DNA from: Aphrophora alni | Lineage: Eukaryota; Arthropoda; Insecta; Hemiptera; Aphrophoridae | Direction: 5' to 3' | Length of the DNA stretch: 64,000 nucleotides | Assembly (NCBI GenBank): GCA_963513935.1 | Contig: OY740776.1 | Location: forward strand, 7,656,724-7,720,723 | Part shown: piece by piece, positions 25,401-39,300 of the stretch | How positions within the stretch are numbered: position 1 is the stretch's first letter | Layout of the letters: every line of letters begins with the position of its first letter | The notes under the pieces: model-generated | What the model was told of the DNA's origin: nothing | Database searches by the model: none | The model's input: the letters and a program-made list of their open reading frames with translations, nothing else | Translations under genes and position numbers: made by a program

Positions 25401-28400
25401 ATAAAGAAAATGAAAATTTAACGGAAGAGCTGATGCAAAAACAGGTAAGAGAACTCTTATCAAATTGTCCCAAAAGCGATGTCCATCGGAAACCATATTA
25501 CAAATATTATCAATAGGTCTTTAATTACGGTTCAAAAGAAGGAAATTGTGTGCAAATTATAATGTAGAGGGTCTACTAAGAAAATTGAACGTGTAGAAAG
25601 TAAGTTTAACTAAAAATAGTTTTATTTAAAAAATGTAGATACGTAAGATTTTTTATTAACAAGTCAGTGACTTTGTTATGTTGGTGCTCAAATTGTTAGT
25701 TTCATATTTATTGTTTTTGAGGTTTACAATCTCATTAAGGAAACTAAAAAAAATTTAAAAAATTCACAGTAACTCTTCTCCATCACATAGAGTGATTTAC
25801 TGAATATCATTGTGGTCTATGAATATCATTGTGGTCTATTTCATATAAGCTGACAAAAGATGCTGAGCATCTGGGAGCATAACTGAAGAGATGATCAGTT
25901 AAATCAATTATATTTTGTTGTGCGACCATCTAGTGAAGATACATCTCAGATGAATGTGTTTTTAATATCCTGCGTGAATATAAAGTGATTGGCTAGATCA
26001 GTGCCATGTTTGCTCACAGTTGATCAAATAAATTTTCTGCTGATGAATTGTAACTTTAAAAAAACTAACCACATAAGGATAAAAACTATGTAAAATAAAT
26101 TATAAATAATGTTTAATGTTTATTTTTGTTTTACAGTCATCTTTCAACTCAACAGCCTCGGAACTGCAACAACTAAAAGACATGTCAACGCATCAACGAC
26201 GGCGCATAACAGAGATGTTAACAAACTTACTCAAGGACTTGGGAGAAATTGGAGTTGCTATTGGAGGCGATGGGGAATTAAAGGTGAGCAAGTTGGGCAT
26301 TACTTTGGGTGTGTGTGTGTGTGTCCCAAAATTTCACACTTCTCTGAACTATCTTAATAAAGAAAACAAGATAATAAATTAATGAAACCTAATTAATAAT
26401 TTAAACTAGTATTAACCTCCAGTGGTTAATATTTACTTCCTTACATTGTATAAAGAAAGTTATGTGAGAGCCTCCTGAAAGTGATTTTGAGTATGACGTT
26501 TGTACTCAAAGGAATAGACTGACATTTATGAAAGGTTGGTATGTGGGGATATTTTGTTTTAATACTCAAAATTGGGTCTAACAATGTTGAATAAATTTTG
26601 CTACAGTTCCTAAGAACTCGAAATCTCTTATTTTATTGGTATCCATCTCTTAAAACAATTTTGGCTCGGAAGTATTGATAATTTTTTTTTTTTTTAAATC
26701 AATGAAGATGGTATAAGAGATATAATTTCTCAAAATCAGCTCCTTACTTTATGGAAAAGTAATCCCCAACCCACAAATAAAACGCTAACACAATTAATGT
26801 TAGGAAGTCTAATAAACCTGTACATACATTTCGGTAACATAGCTACCATCCTCAGAGAGATATAAACCAATACCATTATATAACTTTCTCTATACTACAT
26901 ATATGTCAGAAAGTAAAATTGTTTCTTGAAAAAAATTCAATTGTCACATAAATAAAAATCTAGAATAAATTTTTTTTCTAATTTTTTATTGGTTTATGAT
27001 TGGGAAAATGAGGCTCAGTATGGTTGATTGTTAGTAGCAGAATGAACCTACATGAGGTTATCATCTTTCACATTTAACTTACACCTTATATAAAAAAATA
27101 ATTTGAAATGTTACAATTTTTCAAATCTGTAAGACCTTTCGAATATGTTTTTAACTTCCAGGAGTTAATTGAAGTTAACTTCTAAATATTGGAAAAAGTT
27201 TGATGAAAATTACTTCCTAAAAATTGAAGTGTTGAATCCATGAACATGAAACTGTAAATTAAGAATCAATTTACGACACATTTAACAAAATAAATAATTT
27301 GCTGAAGAAAATTAAATGTTTACCAATTAGGAGATTAAACTTCACTCAAAACATTTGGTAATGTTTAAAAATCTGTACTGGAGGTAATTAAGTAACTATT
27401 GCTAATTATATCAATTAATTTTTAATAGTTTTAAATATCTTTAGGTTATATTGTATTTAATTAATCATATCATAGAATGATTCTCCTTTCCGTTCATTTT
27501 TATTAGACACAAACATGATTTTTAAATGGGTAAATAACTTTTTCTCTTTTTTTTTACAAGTCATCTGTATACCTAAATCTACAATACTGCCAAATTTAAA
27601 ATCTTTTGAATTATTCCAATCCACACCTTTTATATAATCTGAAGCATGGACTATTCTTTTAAAAATGATTATAGCTTTACAATAGTGTGTTTGGTTACAT
27701 CCTGCTTCAGGTGATGCTGACAACACAATTTATAAGCAGTGTCCTACAAAATAGGTTTTATGAATACACATGCAATAATTTAGGTTTCAAATTTAACATT
27801 GTAGCCAACGGAATATGGACATATTACACATATGTAATAAAGGACGATATATGAATGCCTTTGGAGGAATTCGAAATCTACAAAGCGTTCAAACAACAAC
27901 CTAGTAATATACTAAATGAACAACTCTCGTTCTCATCCAATATTCTATTCGACAGCGCCATCAAGATGCAACAACAGGAACCGTTTATTCAAAGTCAGAT
28001 AACGAAATAAGGTTAAATATCCAGTCGCGATCGATTCGCCAGGGAATACATACCGACCGATATATAATTATTTTCATTTTGTGATTGTATGAACATTAAA
28101 TGTGCGTAATAGTGTCATGTTATGTTTTGTGTTATTATGTATGTACTGTGTATATTCTATTGGCAAGCTCCATATGGAACGATTTAATATAAACTAAATA
28201 CTTTATACGATCTGAAGATGGACTCACGAAGCCCGAAACTGCAGTAATCTGTAAATCAACGGAAGGATTAGTTGACGTACCGATAAGGTAATTCATTTAC
28301 TTATTCAATAATTAAGGATGTTGGTTCATGTGTTTGTAGTTGCTGAGTAAAGTTGTCCAACCTTCTATTTTCTTCATTGCAGTCAAATAGAATGTGTTGT

Positions 28401-31284
28401 AATGTCTCGACATCCCTCATACAGCACCCACGATACTAAGAATCTGTAATGTTGTAGCGATACAGATATACTTCCGTAATTAGGTCTCATGCAGCAAAGG
28501 TTTGTTTGGCTGTTCTTCCAGGCATTCAGCCACTCTTTGTTATATTTACTTTCGATCTGCTACTTATAAAAATTCAAGTTCATGTGCAGATTTGGTTCAG
28601 ATTGAAAAGTTACTACTTCCTTTGTGAATCCATCACATCTTTCATTCCCTGCATGACAATGGTATTGGTTGTCGCAATAGACCATTTGTTTTCCACAAAT
28701 TCCATCCTAACACATAATTATTGTAGAATTGGAAACAACCAAATTTTATTTGCTTATTTGGAAGTGATAATATTTACAACTGTGATCTTCAGAAACATCA
28801 AAAGAGTTCTGTAATTAAAGAAGAGAAAATAAAAATAGAAAATAGTTTATATTTCGGTTTCTAAAATCTTGCTACTATTCCAATACCGTTACTGAATAAT
28901 TTAAACAAAATGAAAGGTAATTTAAAATGGGTTTGAAATAAATTTCTTGATGAAAAGTTGCTGTATTTTTTCCCCTCATTGATCGTTTGTTAGAGGATGA
29001 ATACTCTATGAAACCTAGAAATTTGTATTTCTCTGACCCGGAAATAACTTGCAAGTTTTAAATGCAAATCTAATAGACACATTAAAAAATTTAAACAAAA
29101 GTTTTTCAGGGTTTTTGTGATTTTGTTACATCAAGTAGTGTAAAAAGGAGTTGCTAATAATTAACTAGTTTACTGCATGTAAGAATTAAAACACTTTTAT
29201 TCAGCCTTCATGTTTTTGTTTCAGTTAACATCTGACAGCAATGGCAAATTGGAAGAGGAGTTTACTGTAGCAAGGTTGTACATTTCCAAAATGAAATCAG
29301 AAGTTAAGAATTTAGTCCAACGATGTCAAGGTCTTGAATCCTTCCAAACGGACTGCAATAAAAAGGTAAATTATCAACATTTATTTTTACTTTATCGTTG
29401 TTTTTTTTAAGTAAACATTATCTCAAAAATCCATGTGCTGATGAGAAATTTATATTTTTGTATTGGAATAATTACGAAATGGGTGAAGATTTTAGTTTCA
29501 GAATTTTTTTATAATATTACACATACTAAATTTTTGTTGCAATGTAATTGTATTAAAATTATACTTGCAAACATGTAAAGCTCATTTTGAAAGTAAGAGT
29601 CGATAGGTTATAAGGAGTGATTGGCAACACTGAATAGTTTACACATTTGCAGTAGGTTCAACTGGCTTGTTGGCCATGTAATCACCATAATGTCACCAGT
29701 CCATTGTTTTCCTTTGCATTACAGGGGGTTTATAATGAGTGCAAAAATAAGCAGTCTTGTCAGTTGTGAAATATGATCAGTAAATAAATTTCTAAACGCA
29801 AGAAGACATAATGCTGAATTCAGTGTCAGTTATGAGGGAAAATTATGCAATCGTGAGTGAGTTTAAGGAAAGGTGTTCGAATGTTGATGATAAGAGGAGT
29901 AGCAGGCCTAACTGACTGGTGATTTCCCTTAATACAAAAGTAAGGGGAAATGATCGCTTTATGATTAGTGAACTTTTCTAACAATTTCCAGATGTTTCAA
30001 AGACAACATTGTTCAGAATTGTGGTTGACACTTTAGGCTATCGTAAATTATGTACATGGTGGGTGCCGAAAATATTGACAAGTGATCACAAAGACCGCTT
30101 TCATAGAGAAAGAGGTAAATTTTTTCCCTTATCATCACTGGTGATGAAACATGGATTTTGCATGTTGATGCCAAGTTTAACAACAACCATGCAGTGATCT
30201 CATTCACATAAACCAAAAAAAAATCCAAACAATCAAAATCTTAAAGGGAAATAATGGCAACTGTGTTCTTGGATCAAAAGGGTGTACTTTTAGTCAACTT
30301 CACAACCATCACTTCGCAAATCTACTATGAAACACTTTTCTAAAACTGTGTCATGCTATTCAAAACCGTCAACAAGGAATTAAGAGTTCAAGAATTGTTT
30401 TCCTTCTACACAACATACATCCGCACATGACTGCCTACATGTTTGAAAGAATTCAAAAATTCTGATGGGAGATTTTTTTATATCCCCCATATAGTTCTGA
30501 TCTCACACCCAGTGGCTACCATCTCGTACTACACTTCAAGAACTGGCTTACATCTCAACTATTCCAAGAAACAGAAGAAATTATGTATAGTGTAAAACTG
30601 GCATTTGAAAAAACTTTCTTCACATTATCAAAAGGGTTTGTAACAAAATGGCGACGACTTAGAAAAATAACATAAGTTTCTATATATTAGGAACCACTAA
30701 TAAATTTTTCATTTTCCAATTAGGTTAGAGTTTAATAGGGCACAAAGCCTATTAGATTCGATTTTGTATGGACAAGAGATCACAGGCTTACCTTGGAAAG
30801 TGGTCCTTGGTATTATCTAACACAAGGCACAGACAAAAACACTAAAGTTCTGAAATATTTCGGAAATCAATATATTATACTCTCTACTGATTGAGAAAGT
30901 GTTTACGAAATATTTCAGAACTTTAGTTTTTTGTGTGTGTTTTCTTACTTGTATACGCAAGGTAATACCAAAGACAATTTTCCAAGATAAGCCTATGTCT
31001 CATTTTGTAATTAGTTTTATAATCGATCGGCCCTTACTTTTTAACCCTTAGCACGCTGAATAACAATTTAGGCTATTTACTCATAACGTGCTATTAGGAA
31101 AAAAAAATTTGTTTGTAATTGTTTAAAGTTCTATTTGATTTCGGGTTCTTACAAATATATTTGGTAAAAAAAAAAAAAAAAAAAAAAAAAATGTAGATTG
31201 GCTTTAAAATTATTTTTTTTATTTTACAGATTAAAACGAGAAAAAAATACTTAATTTCACATTTTTGACCACCCTATGAAACAG

Positions 31285-31326
<42 letters not shown>

Positions 31327-34300
31327 ATATTTACAAACAAATCATATTAATTTTTTTTTATATAAAAGGCCTACTATTTAATTCAAAATAACCTGAATTT
31401 CATCAAACAAATAAATTTTAGTAAAAAAAGATTTTGAGAAAAATCAACATACCATATCAAAAATATCTTTCTACTGCTCATAATAATTACCTACATTCAG
31501 GACATCAAAAAAATTACTAAATATACATATAAACAATAATACGGCCTAAACAAATCAACAATGAACAGCTATAGCAGTTATAACGCTGACACAAAACATT
31601 TCACAACTGACAGTCATAGTAGAACGAGAAATCACGTTATACGCGCTGGGGCAGAACACAATATGGTGCCTGGTTGCTATAACAACCAAATAAAGACCAA
31701 CGACAGGTGATCGAGAACAAATACCGTAGTGGGAGTGTCACGTTATACCAATAGGACATTTCCCTGCACTCTATTGGACTTTAAACAAATTAAAAATACC
31801 TGCAGAAGTCAAATAGTGTTGAATCGAGATATCCCGTCATACGCGTTACCAGTCAAGTTGAGGGTTACGTGAAATTCCGTCATACGCGTGCTAAGGGTTA
31901 AGTATGTTATAATATGCTAAACGTCCGTAATAGCAAGTAATTATTATAATTAATGCTATTAGAGTACATTTTCCAGGTAAATTTAATCTAATCTTTCTCG
32001 TAAAAATGTATTCAATTAATTAATCCATTGAACAAACAAACAAAAATATTAAATTATTTGTTTATTTTATCATGAAATTTGTCTTGAGCCATAAGTAAGT
32101 TTCTAAATTCAGCAGTTGCTGAGACCGCTGGATCCAATAAATTTCAACATGACATTACTAATTGAGTAGTAATGAAACTGTTAAATATTGAATTTAGAAG
32201 TGTACTACTGAACCAGTGGTAGTAGAGAGTAACTATAAATGTTACGTTATCCTGGGTTTGGATAAATTTCATACTATAGGTCTTAATACTTGTAGTAGTA
32301 ATATTAATAATATTTTATTTCTTGTAAGTAGTTGTTAATATATAAACGGACGAAAAATCATGTCTCCCAGCTTCCATTGCAATTTCATCAACCTTAAAAA
32401 GTCATCGATCAAAAAATCGTTTCTAAATCTCCATTATATGCCGCACAATCCGACACTGATTTTAGAAACTTTACTAGTTTTAATAAAGCCAGAAAATGTT
32501 GTCTTTTATTATTGGATTTGAAAGTATAATATATTAGATTACAAATTAATTTCTTAAGCAGTGAGATATCTCAACAAACCATTACAAACTAATTTCATCA
32601 TACTCCTTCATGACTTTTGTGTTGAATATTACCAGCTAAGTCTTACTCTATCTGTAAGTTTGATCAGAGTGATTTCAATTACCCCTTTTACCTTCTATCT
32701 TCTTTTTTCTTCCTTCAGCGGGTTTAATACTAAATGCCCATTGAAACTGAAATCCAACCGAATGCCATCTACAAAAAATAGAATTGAAGTTATTGCTTTA
32801 TATTTTTGAGGAATATTTTGTAAAACTTTTTTGGCTAAAATTCTGTTGTTCTTACAAAACTGTCTTTAAATGTTTACAGGTCAGCGAGTACGAAAAAGAC
32901 CTTGCCGAATGTAGGTTATTGATTTCACAGCACGAAGCTCGTATGAAAAGCTTACAAGAGTCAATGAGAGAAGCTGAAAATAAGAAGAGAACTTTAGAAG
33001 AAAATATTGATGCCCTCAGAGAAGAATGCGCCAAGATGAAAGCTGCAGGTTGGTATAGCGTAGAATTGTTTTATAAATTAGAACACACAATCAGGGGCTC
33101 ACTATAGTGAGTATGGGGTGTATTTTAATTATTTTCTTTAATTCTTTCGTATAATAGTTGTATTTTATTTGCTGATATATATTCAAATTGTACATCTAAG
33201 TAAAATTGTTAATAATAATAGATAATACAAAAATAAAGATTTATAAAGTACCATAATCTTTTTTATACAAGGAAAAAAATATTTATTTTTAGAGAATGTT
33301 TGTAATAACAAATGTTTTTTGGCAAATTGTCTTGGCAGGAACATCTCATTACTGTTAATTTTCAATGTCTCTTTCATTGACAGCTCAAATTCTTCAATAT
33401 CACTTCCAATTTCAGTTTCAATCAATGTCCTGACTAACACTATTATACTAATCTGTGAATTTCAGATTTCTGTAAAACACTCACTGTTTTACACAGCAAA
33501 CAGTATTTGTCAGCTGTTTCGAGTAAGAGATGATATTTACTTTGTAAACAAGTTGGCCAACATTGAAATATGAATTGAACAACACTATACAATAGTAATA
33601 ATAATATAATGTTAAATAATTCATTATTAAGTTTGAAATGTAAACTAGAGGGTATGCATTCAAGATGTCAGATTATTGGGCATGGAATGCTTTCACAACT
33701 TATATTTTTGTATGAACTGTAATCAGGCGAGACTGTGGATTTCACAACAAATTTATTGGAGTTTTAGGAGGTCGTATGTAGAATAAATAATTCATTAGAA
33801 AATTTAAAAGAATATTTTCTTTTCTAAAGTCCAGTTTCCCATCTGGGATATCCTGATTTTTTTGCTCTTGTTCCCTCATTTTTGAAAACTATGTGTTTTA
33901 CGACATATGTGTGTGTGTGATATATCAAATTACATTTATTTTATATATATACAGAAATATTTTTTCATGAATGTTTTTTTTATTGTTGTGGACCCATTTT
34001 TTAAACTTGAAATATTTTACAATATAACTCCAGTGTCCCAGAAAAATTGGATTTTTGAAAAATATGTTTGTGCTTGTTTTAATACTTATTTCTTGTTTTA
34101 TAAATGTAATATTAACATTACTATGTTTAATGCTTTATTTTATTATTACATTTTGTTATTATTTACAAAAATATTTATAGGTGTTACTTGAATCTTCATT
34201 AAAACTATATTATTTCTGTTTTAACAAAACTAAATATCCATGTGGATAATATAATTATTAATTTATATCTAGGCCCTAAGCTTTGCATTATATATTCTAA

Positions 34301-36248
34301 GTGGATTGTGTTTTGTGTAGAACAAGTGAATGCAGTATCGTCTAAGGAAAAGGCTGAGGAAAGAGAGAAAGCCAACACAATGCGAGTAGCATTAGAAGAA
34401 CAAATGGACCAACTGCGAGATGCCCATCAAGCTCAAGTTGCTGAACTGAGAGATGAGATTAGTGAGAAACAAGCACTCATCAATGAGGTCAAAGAGTAAG
34501 TTTTGTTTCATTTAACTTTAAAGATATCAGGCTCCTCAACCGCGATTATTTCTTTTGGACTAGTACCATGTGAACTTGCAGTTCTTATTTTTCAGAAAAT
34601 GTTTAATATTGACCTTTGAACTCTTCTTGAATTAGAACCAGATTTGACACATTAAGTTAGGTAATGTAGTGACACAAAAAGCTATTTTTGCTTGAGGTAT
34701 TTTGGGCTAAAAATTCCTTTACTAGTTTACTGCACAATATATACACACTAAGCTGTCTTTTTTTATCATTATTTGCTTGAAATGGTCGTTCCATAATGTA
34801 TTTAAAATTGGTTACTTATTCATTAGGTATTTTATTTCATTTGTTTATTGATATTCTTATCAAACAAAACATAAAAGAGAATGGATAAAAGTAAAACACT
34901 ATTATAGAAACAAAGTAATCAAAATAATACAATTAACCTGTTTAAAGAATAAACTTAAAATTAGAATGAAATACACTTCGGTCTTACAAATGCGAGAATC
35001 ACACATGAGCAAACCAGTAAAAGTAACCATTTTTAACCACAATGGTGGTAACAGCATTTAACCAATTCCGTTAAGTTATCTGATCACTTTTAACATACAA
35101 CGAGATCGGATATCTGTAAATATTTGTTTCCCCCAGCTGTTGAATTATCAAATTGTTCAGATTATTAAGGGAACATTAGAAAAAACAAAAATGCACTTTA
35201 TTACATCAAATATTAAGAACATTTATACCTTAATATAATATAAAAACAACAAAAAGATTATTTTAAAAAAAAGATACCGTAACATACTTTTAATTATACT
35301 GCAGTACATGTTAGCATTCTGTGTAAATATTATGCTATAGGCTTACTGAAAGAAAGACAAAATCAAATTTATCGAATTCAGTAAAAAAGAAACATGTAAA
35401 AAAAAACTTCATAATACCTCACTATTTAAAATTGTAACATCCTTTTTAAACACTCTACATTCATAAATGAAAACACACGGATAAAGTAAAATATATAACT
35501 TCCTAAAAAGTGCCTTTTACGAAGGTTTGAGTGATTATTTCCCACCTGTGATACGTGTCTAGCTAGTTTAGATTTTATAACTGTATACAAACTTTTTTAT
35601 TAATATTTTATCAATATCATATGAATTAATTGCAATTTATCTATTCAAACTGTTTCAGCACGAACCAGAAGTATACGTTAGCCCACCAACAACTCCAACA
35701 GGAGTATGAAAAACTAAAACAGGAAGAGACTGAGAAGAGCAGCAAGTTACAAGAACTCATGTATGTATTTAGTAATAATGTGGAAAATCATAAGTTTCTG
35801 TTTAATACTAATAGAAGTATTACTTTATTTTGTAGTTATGCATTAAAGGAAAAGATTTGATCATTAGAAAATTTTGACATCACATTTTCAGATTGATGTC
35901 TATATCTCACTATTCTCTTCAGTGTCTTAAAATTAAACTATCATATTTATTCAAATTATTAAGTTTGGTGGGGTTCTTATCGAAATTATTATGTTGTTAT
36001 CAGAAAAGGCGCCCATCTTATTATTATTTGGTTAAGGGTGCTCCTAAATTTTTGAAATTTTAAAATTTACAACTATTTTTTGTTAAATTGTGAACGATCT
36101 GAAAATAGAATCTAATCAAATATGTACCGTAGTACCAAATTTGGCCTTTTTTGCTAGATTGCTGTGTGCATATGTGAGAACGTTTATGCAATATTTGTAT
36201 ACAATTTATTTTTAGTTTCTGTCCATAGTATTATCACTGTTATTTGTT

Positions 36249-36329
<81 letters not shown>

Positions 36330-39300
36330 GTATATAATTTAAAATAAATATACAGCTAGCTTATGGTATTGATTTGTTTCTTAGTTTGACGAACGAAAGG
36401 CGAGAACAGGCAAGAAAAGATCTCAAAGGCTTGGAAGACACTGTTGCTAAAGAGTTACAGACACTACATAACCTTAGGAAATTATTTGTACAAGACTTAC
36501 AAGCCAGGATCAAAAAGGTACTGAATTTGTTTATTGATTGTAACTTTATATCATTTCATTTTAATTTATTTACTGGGACAAAATGCAACTATTTGTACGG
36601 CATATTACATAATAATAACATTACACAATTAAAGAAATAAAAAGCTACAAACTTAGTTTAAAATGGCTGTTACAGTAACATAATATCAATAATCAGTCAA
36701 TAACATTACCAACAGTAACCAAAACAACTTTAAAATTTTAGTGCGACTTCGAGAAACTCCTCAATTGAGTATTGTTATCGTATCAACTGTCATTTCCATT
36801 TTCATATTAAAATCTCCCCCTCCCTTTTGAAACTTTTGAATTTTCATAATTTGGCACTGGTTTGTGCCGAATCATTTTGTAATCTTTGATCTCTTTCATT
36901 TGCAATGTGCTCATTTCTCTTTATGCTATTAGATGTCTTCCTATAGCAGACTGTGTTACCCCCAAGACACCTCCGACTAAGCTTACAACACAATTTTAGA
37001 TATTGTAATCCATATAAATGGATATTTTGGCAGAATAGAGAAAAATATACCTGAGAAATGAATCTATTCTTGCTAATAAGATCAAGACGATATTAAGTTT
37101 TCCTCAACATAACTGTAAATTTTCGAGACCTCGCACTCCTCTAACATTTTCCATTAATGGTGTTTCTTTTAGTTTATAAAAGTAAAAAATATTTGTACTA
37201 ATTTTTTATAATCCATCATTTGAAATTACTTTCATCCTTCTATATATCAGTTAAAACAAAAAATAGTTTTGATTTTATCATCTTTAATGATGACTCATTT
37301 TAGTAAGCTTAAATTTCATGTATTATAAATTGGCATAAAATAAGATCTGTTTATATATTTGTTCTTTTTTTAAAATTATGTACATGAAGCTACAACTACT
37401 GTATGTGTACTGCAAACCTCAGTAACTCATTACTGATCAATTCTTAAACTTTTATACCTGCTCACTTTCATCAATACTTAATATGCTTACATAATATATT
37501 TAATACTTTGTACATTGTTTCAGTCATATAAACATGATGTGGACTACTGCCGTTTGCTTTACCTCCTTCAACTAACCTGCCACTCCCAATCCTCTTCCCC
37601 TGTCTCAAAGGTTATTGTAAATCTTTATTTCTAGTTTAATGTTTGTATAAAGGTAAATTAATTAATTGTAGATTTTTAATTAATTTTCTACAGAGTGGAA
37701 TAAAAGTATAGGGATGGCTTATTATGTCTGACTTCTAATTATCATACAATCTGTCATTTTAAAGGTATCTACAAAAGCTATCTAAAGAATGTCTTATAAA
37801 TTTGATAGAATATAGAATAGGATCTAGCTACAACACCTCAAACAACCACTGCCACATTTGCTGATGATACCGCTGTACTGACCTCCAGACATGACCTGGA
37901 AACTGCTTCTCGTCTATTAAAGCAAAACAAAATATGAAACTGGCTAATTATATTGCATATTAAAGTTAATTAATCAAAATTTGAGTCTTTTTCCTTAACA
38001 ACGTGAAGAGCAAAACATGGTCACCATTTAATACCACAAAAAATATAAAGTACCTTGGATTGATGCCTGACCTGGCAGAAACACATTTTCATCAAGCAGA
38101 AGCATCTATGGCTTAAGCTCAGAAAAATGTATTGTTCACAGGCCATAATCTAAAACAAACTACTATTGTATAAGTCTATAGTAAAACCAGTATAGACTTA
38201 CGGCATTCAACTCTGTGGATTTCCTGTTAAATCAAATATAATATTACAGTGATTTCAGTCAAAAGAATTTCATGTAATTTTAAATATTCCAAGATTCACA
38301 CTTTTTTTTCTTTTCTGACCTTGTTGCTATTAGAGTATTCAAGAGCTAGGAGTATTTATTTTGTTTTTTCTTACTTTTGTTTTTAATAAGGCGAGATGAC
38401 TGTGTAAGTTGGTTTAATTTGTAATCTACAAGTTTTAATTGATTTTGGTTTATCAAGTATTGATTGTCAATTATATAAAAAGAGAATGTTCATTTGACCT
38501 TGTACTATAGATGTCCATTTTGTGTTTGGACGCCATCTTACAACACTAGAGAATGTGAATTTCAGTTTGATTTAGTTAATTATATTAATTCTGTTTCTAA
38601 AACAAATCCTTCTTTTGTACTATGTGTTTATTGCTAAAAGAGAGAAAATTAAGGTTCAGGCTCAAATCTGTACTCACCAGGCAGACTCCTGTGACACGTG
38701 AATGGAGGGATATACTCAATGAGAATTTACTCACTCATTTTGTTAATGAAAATCTTTATTTTAATGACAAGAATTTTGTATGGTTTAAAGTTTGAAAAAA
38801 TAATCTTAACTAAACATCAAATCATTTATGTACTAAGACAGACATGTTAATATTACAATAAAAGCGTTTCTAAAATTGCATGTGAAGCTTATATACTAGG
38901 AGTCTAATTTATTGTTCCAAGTTCAATCATATAATTTCCATGATTGAAAATACACATACATTAATTCTACTCACATGGTATGTCCAAATATACTAAATAA
39001 TACAAAACCTTTAAAAAGAACTACACTGTGAAAAATTTCTAAATACTTCTACTTTTTAAAACGCTCCATAATTTCTGGAACGCAGAGCGTTCAGAATATG
39101 CATCTACTCTCTTAGGAACGCGAAGTTGGAATCTTCTGGAACGGAACGCTCGACTGACTTTGCCTAGGTTGCATTGTGATTCCTAGAATTTTTTACTTTT
39201 TCCGTTCCAACTGGCTTCAGCTCTGCCTATTGTCAATTTCAGCCTAGGGGGTGTTACATTAATTCATGATAGGCGCTTAATTTGAATTGTTTGATTATCG

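Larger units (their letters stand above)
26284..29224. other. Khc intron (2941 bases)
   Basis: Contains a minus-strand copy of repeat family E (26450-26760), an isolated CTGAGGA-hairpin-GAAA motif on the minus strand (26829-26855), a Penelope-like remnant (27780-28290) and an RNase H-bearing LINE tail (28320-28510, minus). The 89-codon minus frame at 27457-27726 is not recognised. Confidence 0.85.
29366..32879. other. Khc intron (3514 bases)
   Basis: Contains a decayed mariner (about 29740-30690), fold-back repeat family C copy 1 (30724-31012) abutting it, and a piggyBac-like element (31041-31901). No other recognisable content in 31902-32879. Confidence 0.85.

Noticed and set aside
27457..27726. 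89-codon minus-strand frame containing [16 protein letters not shown]
   Set aside because: The DWNNSK piece vaguely recalls retroelement endonuclease tails, but the match is too short and the rest is low complexity.
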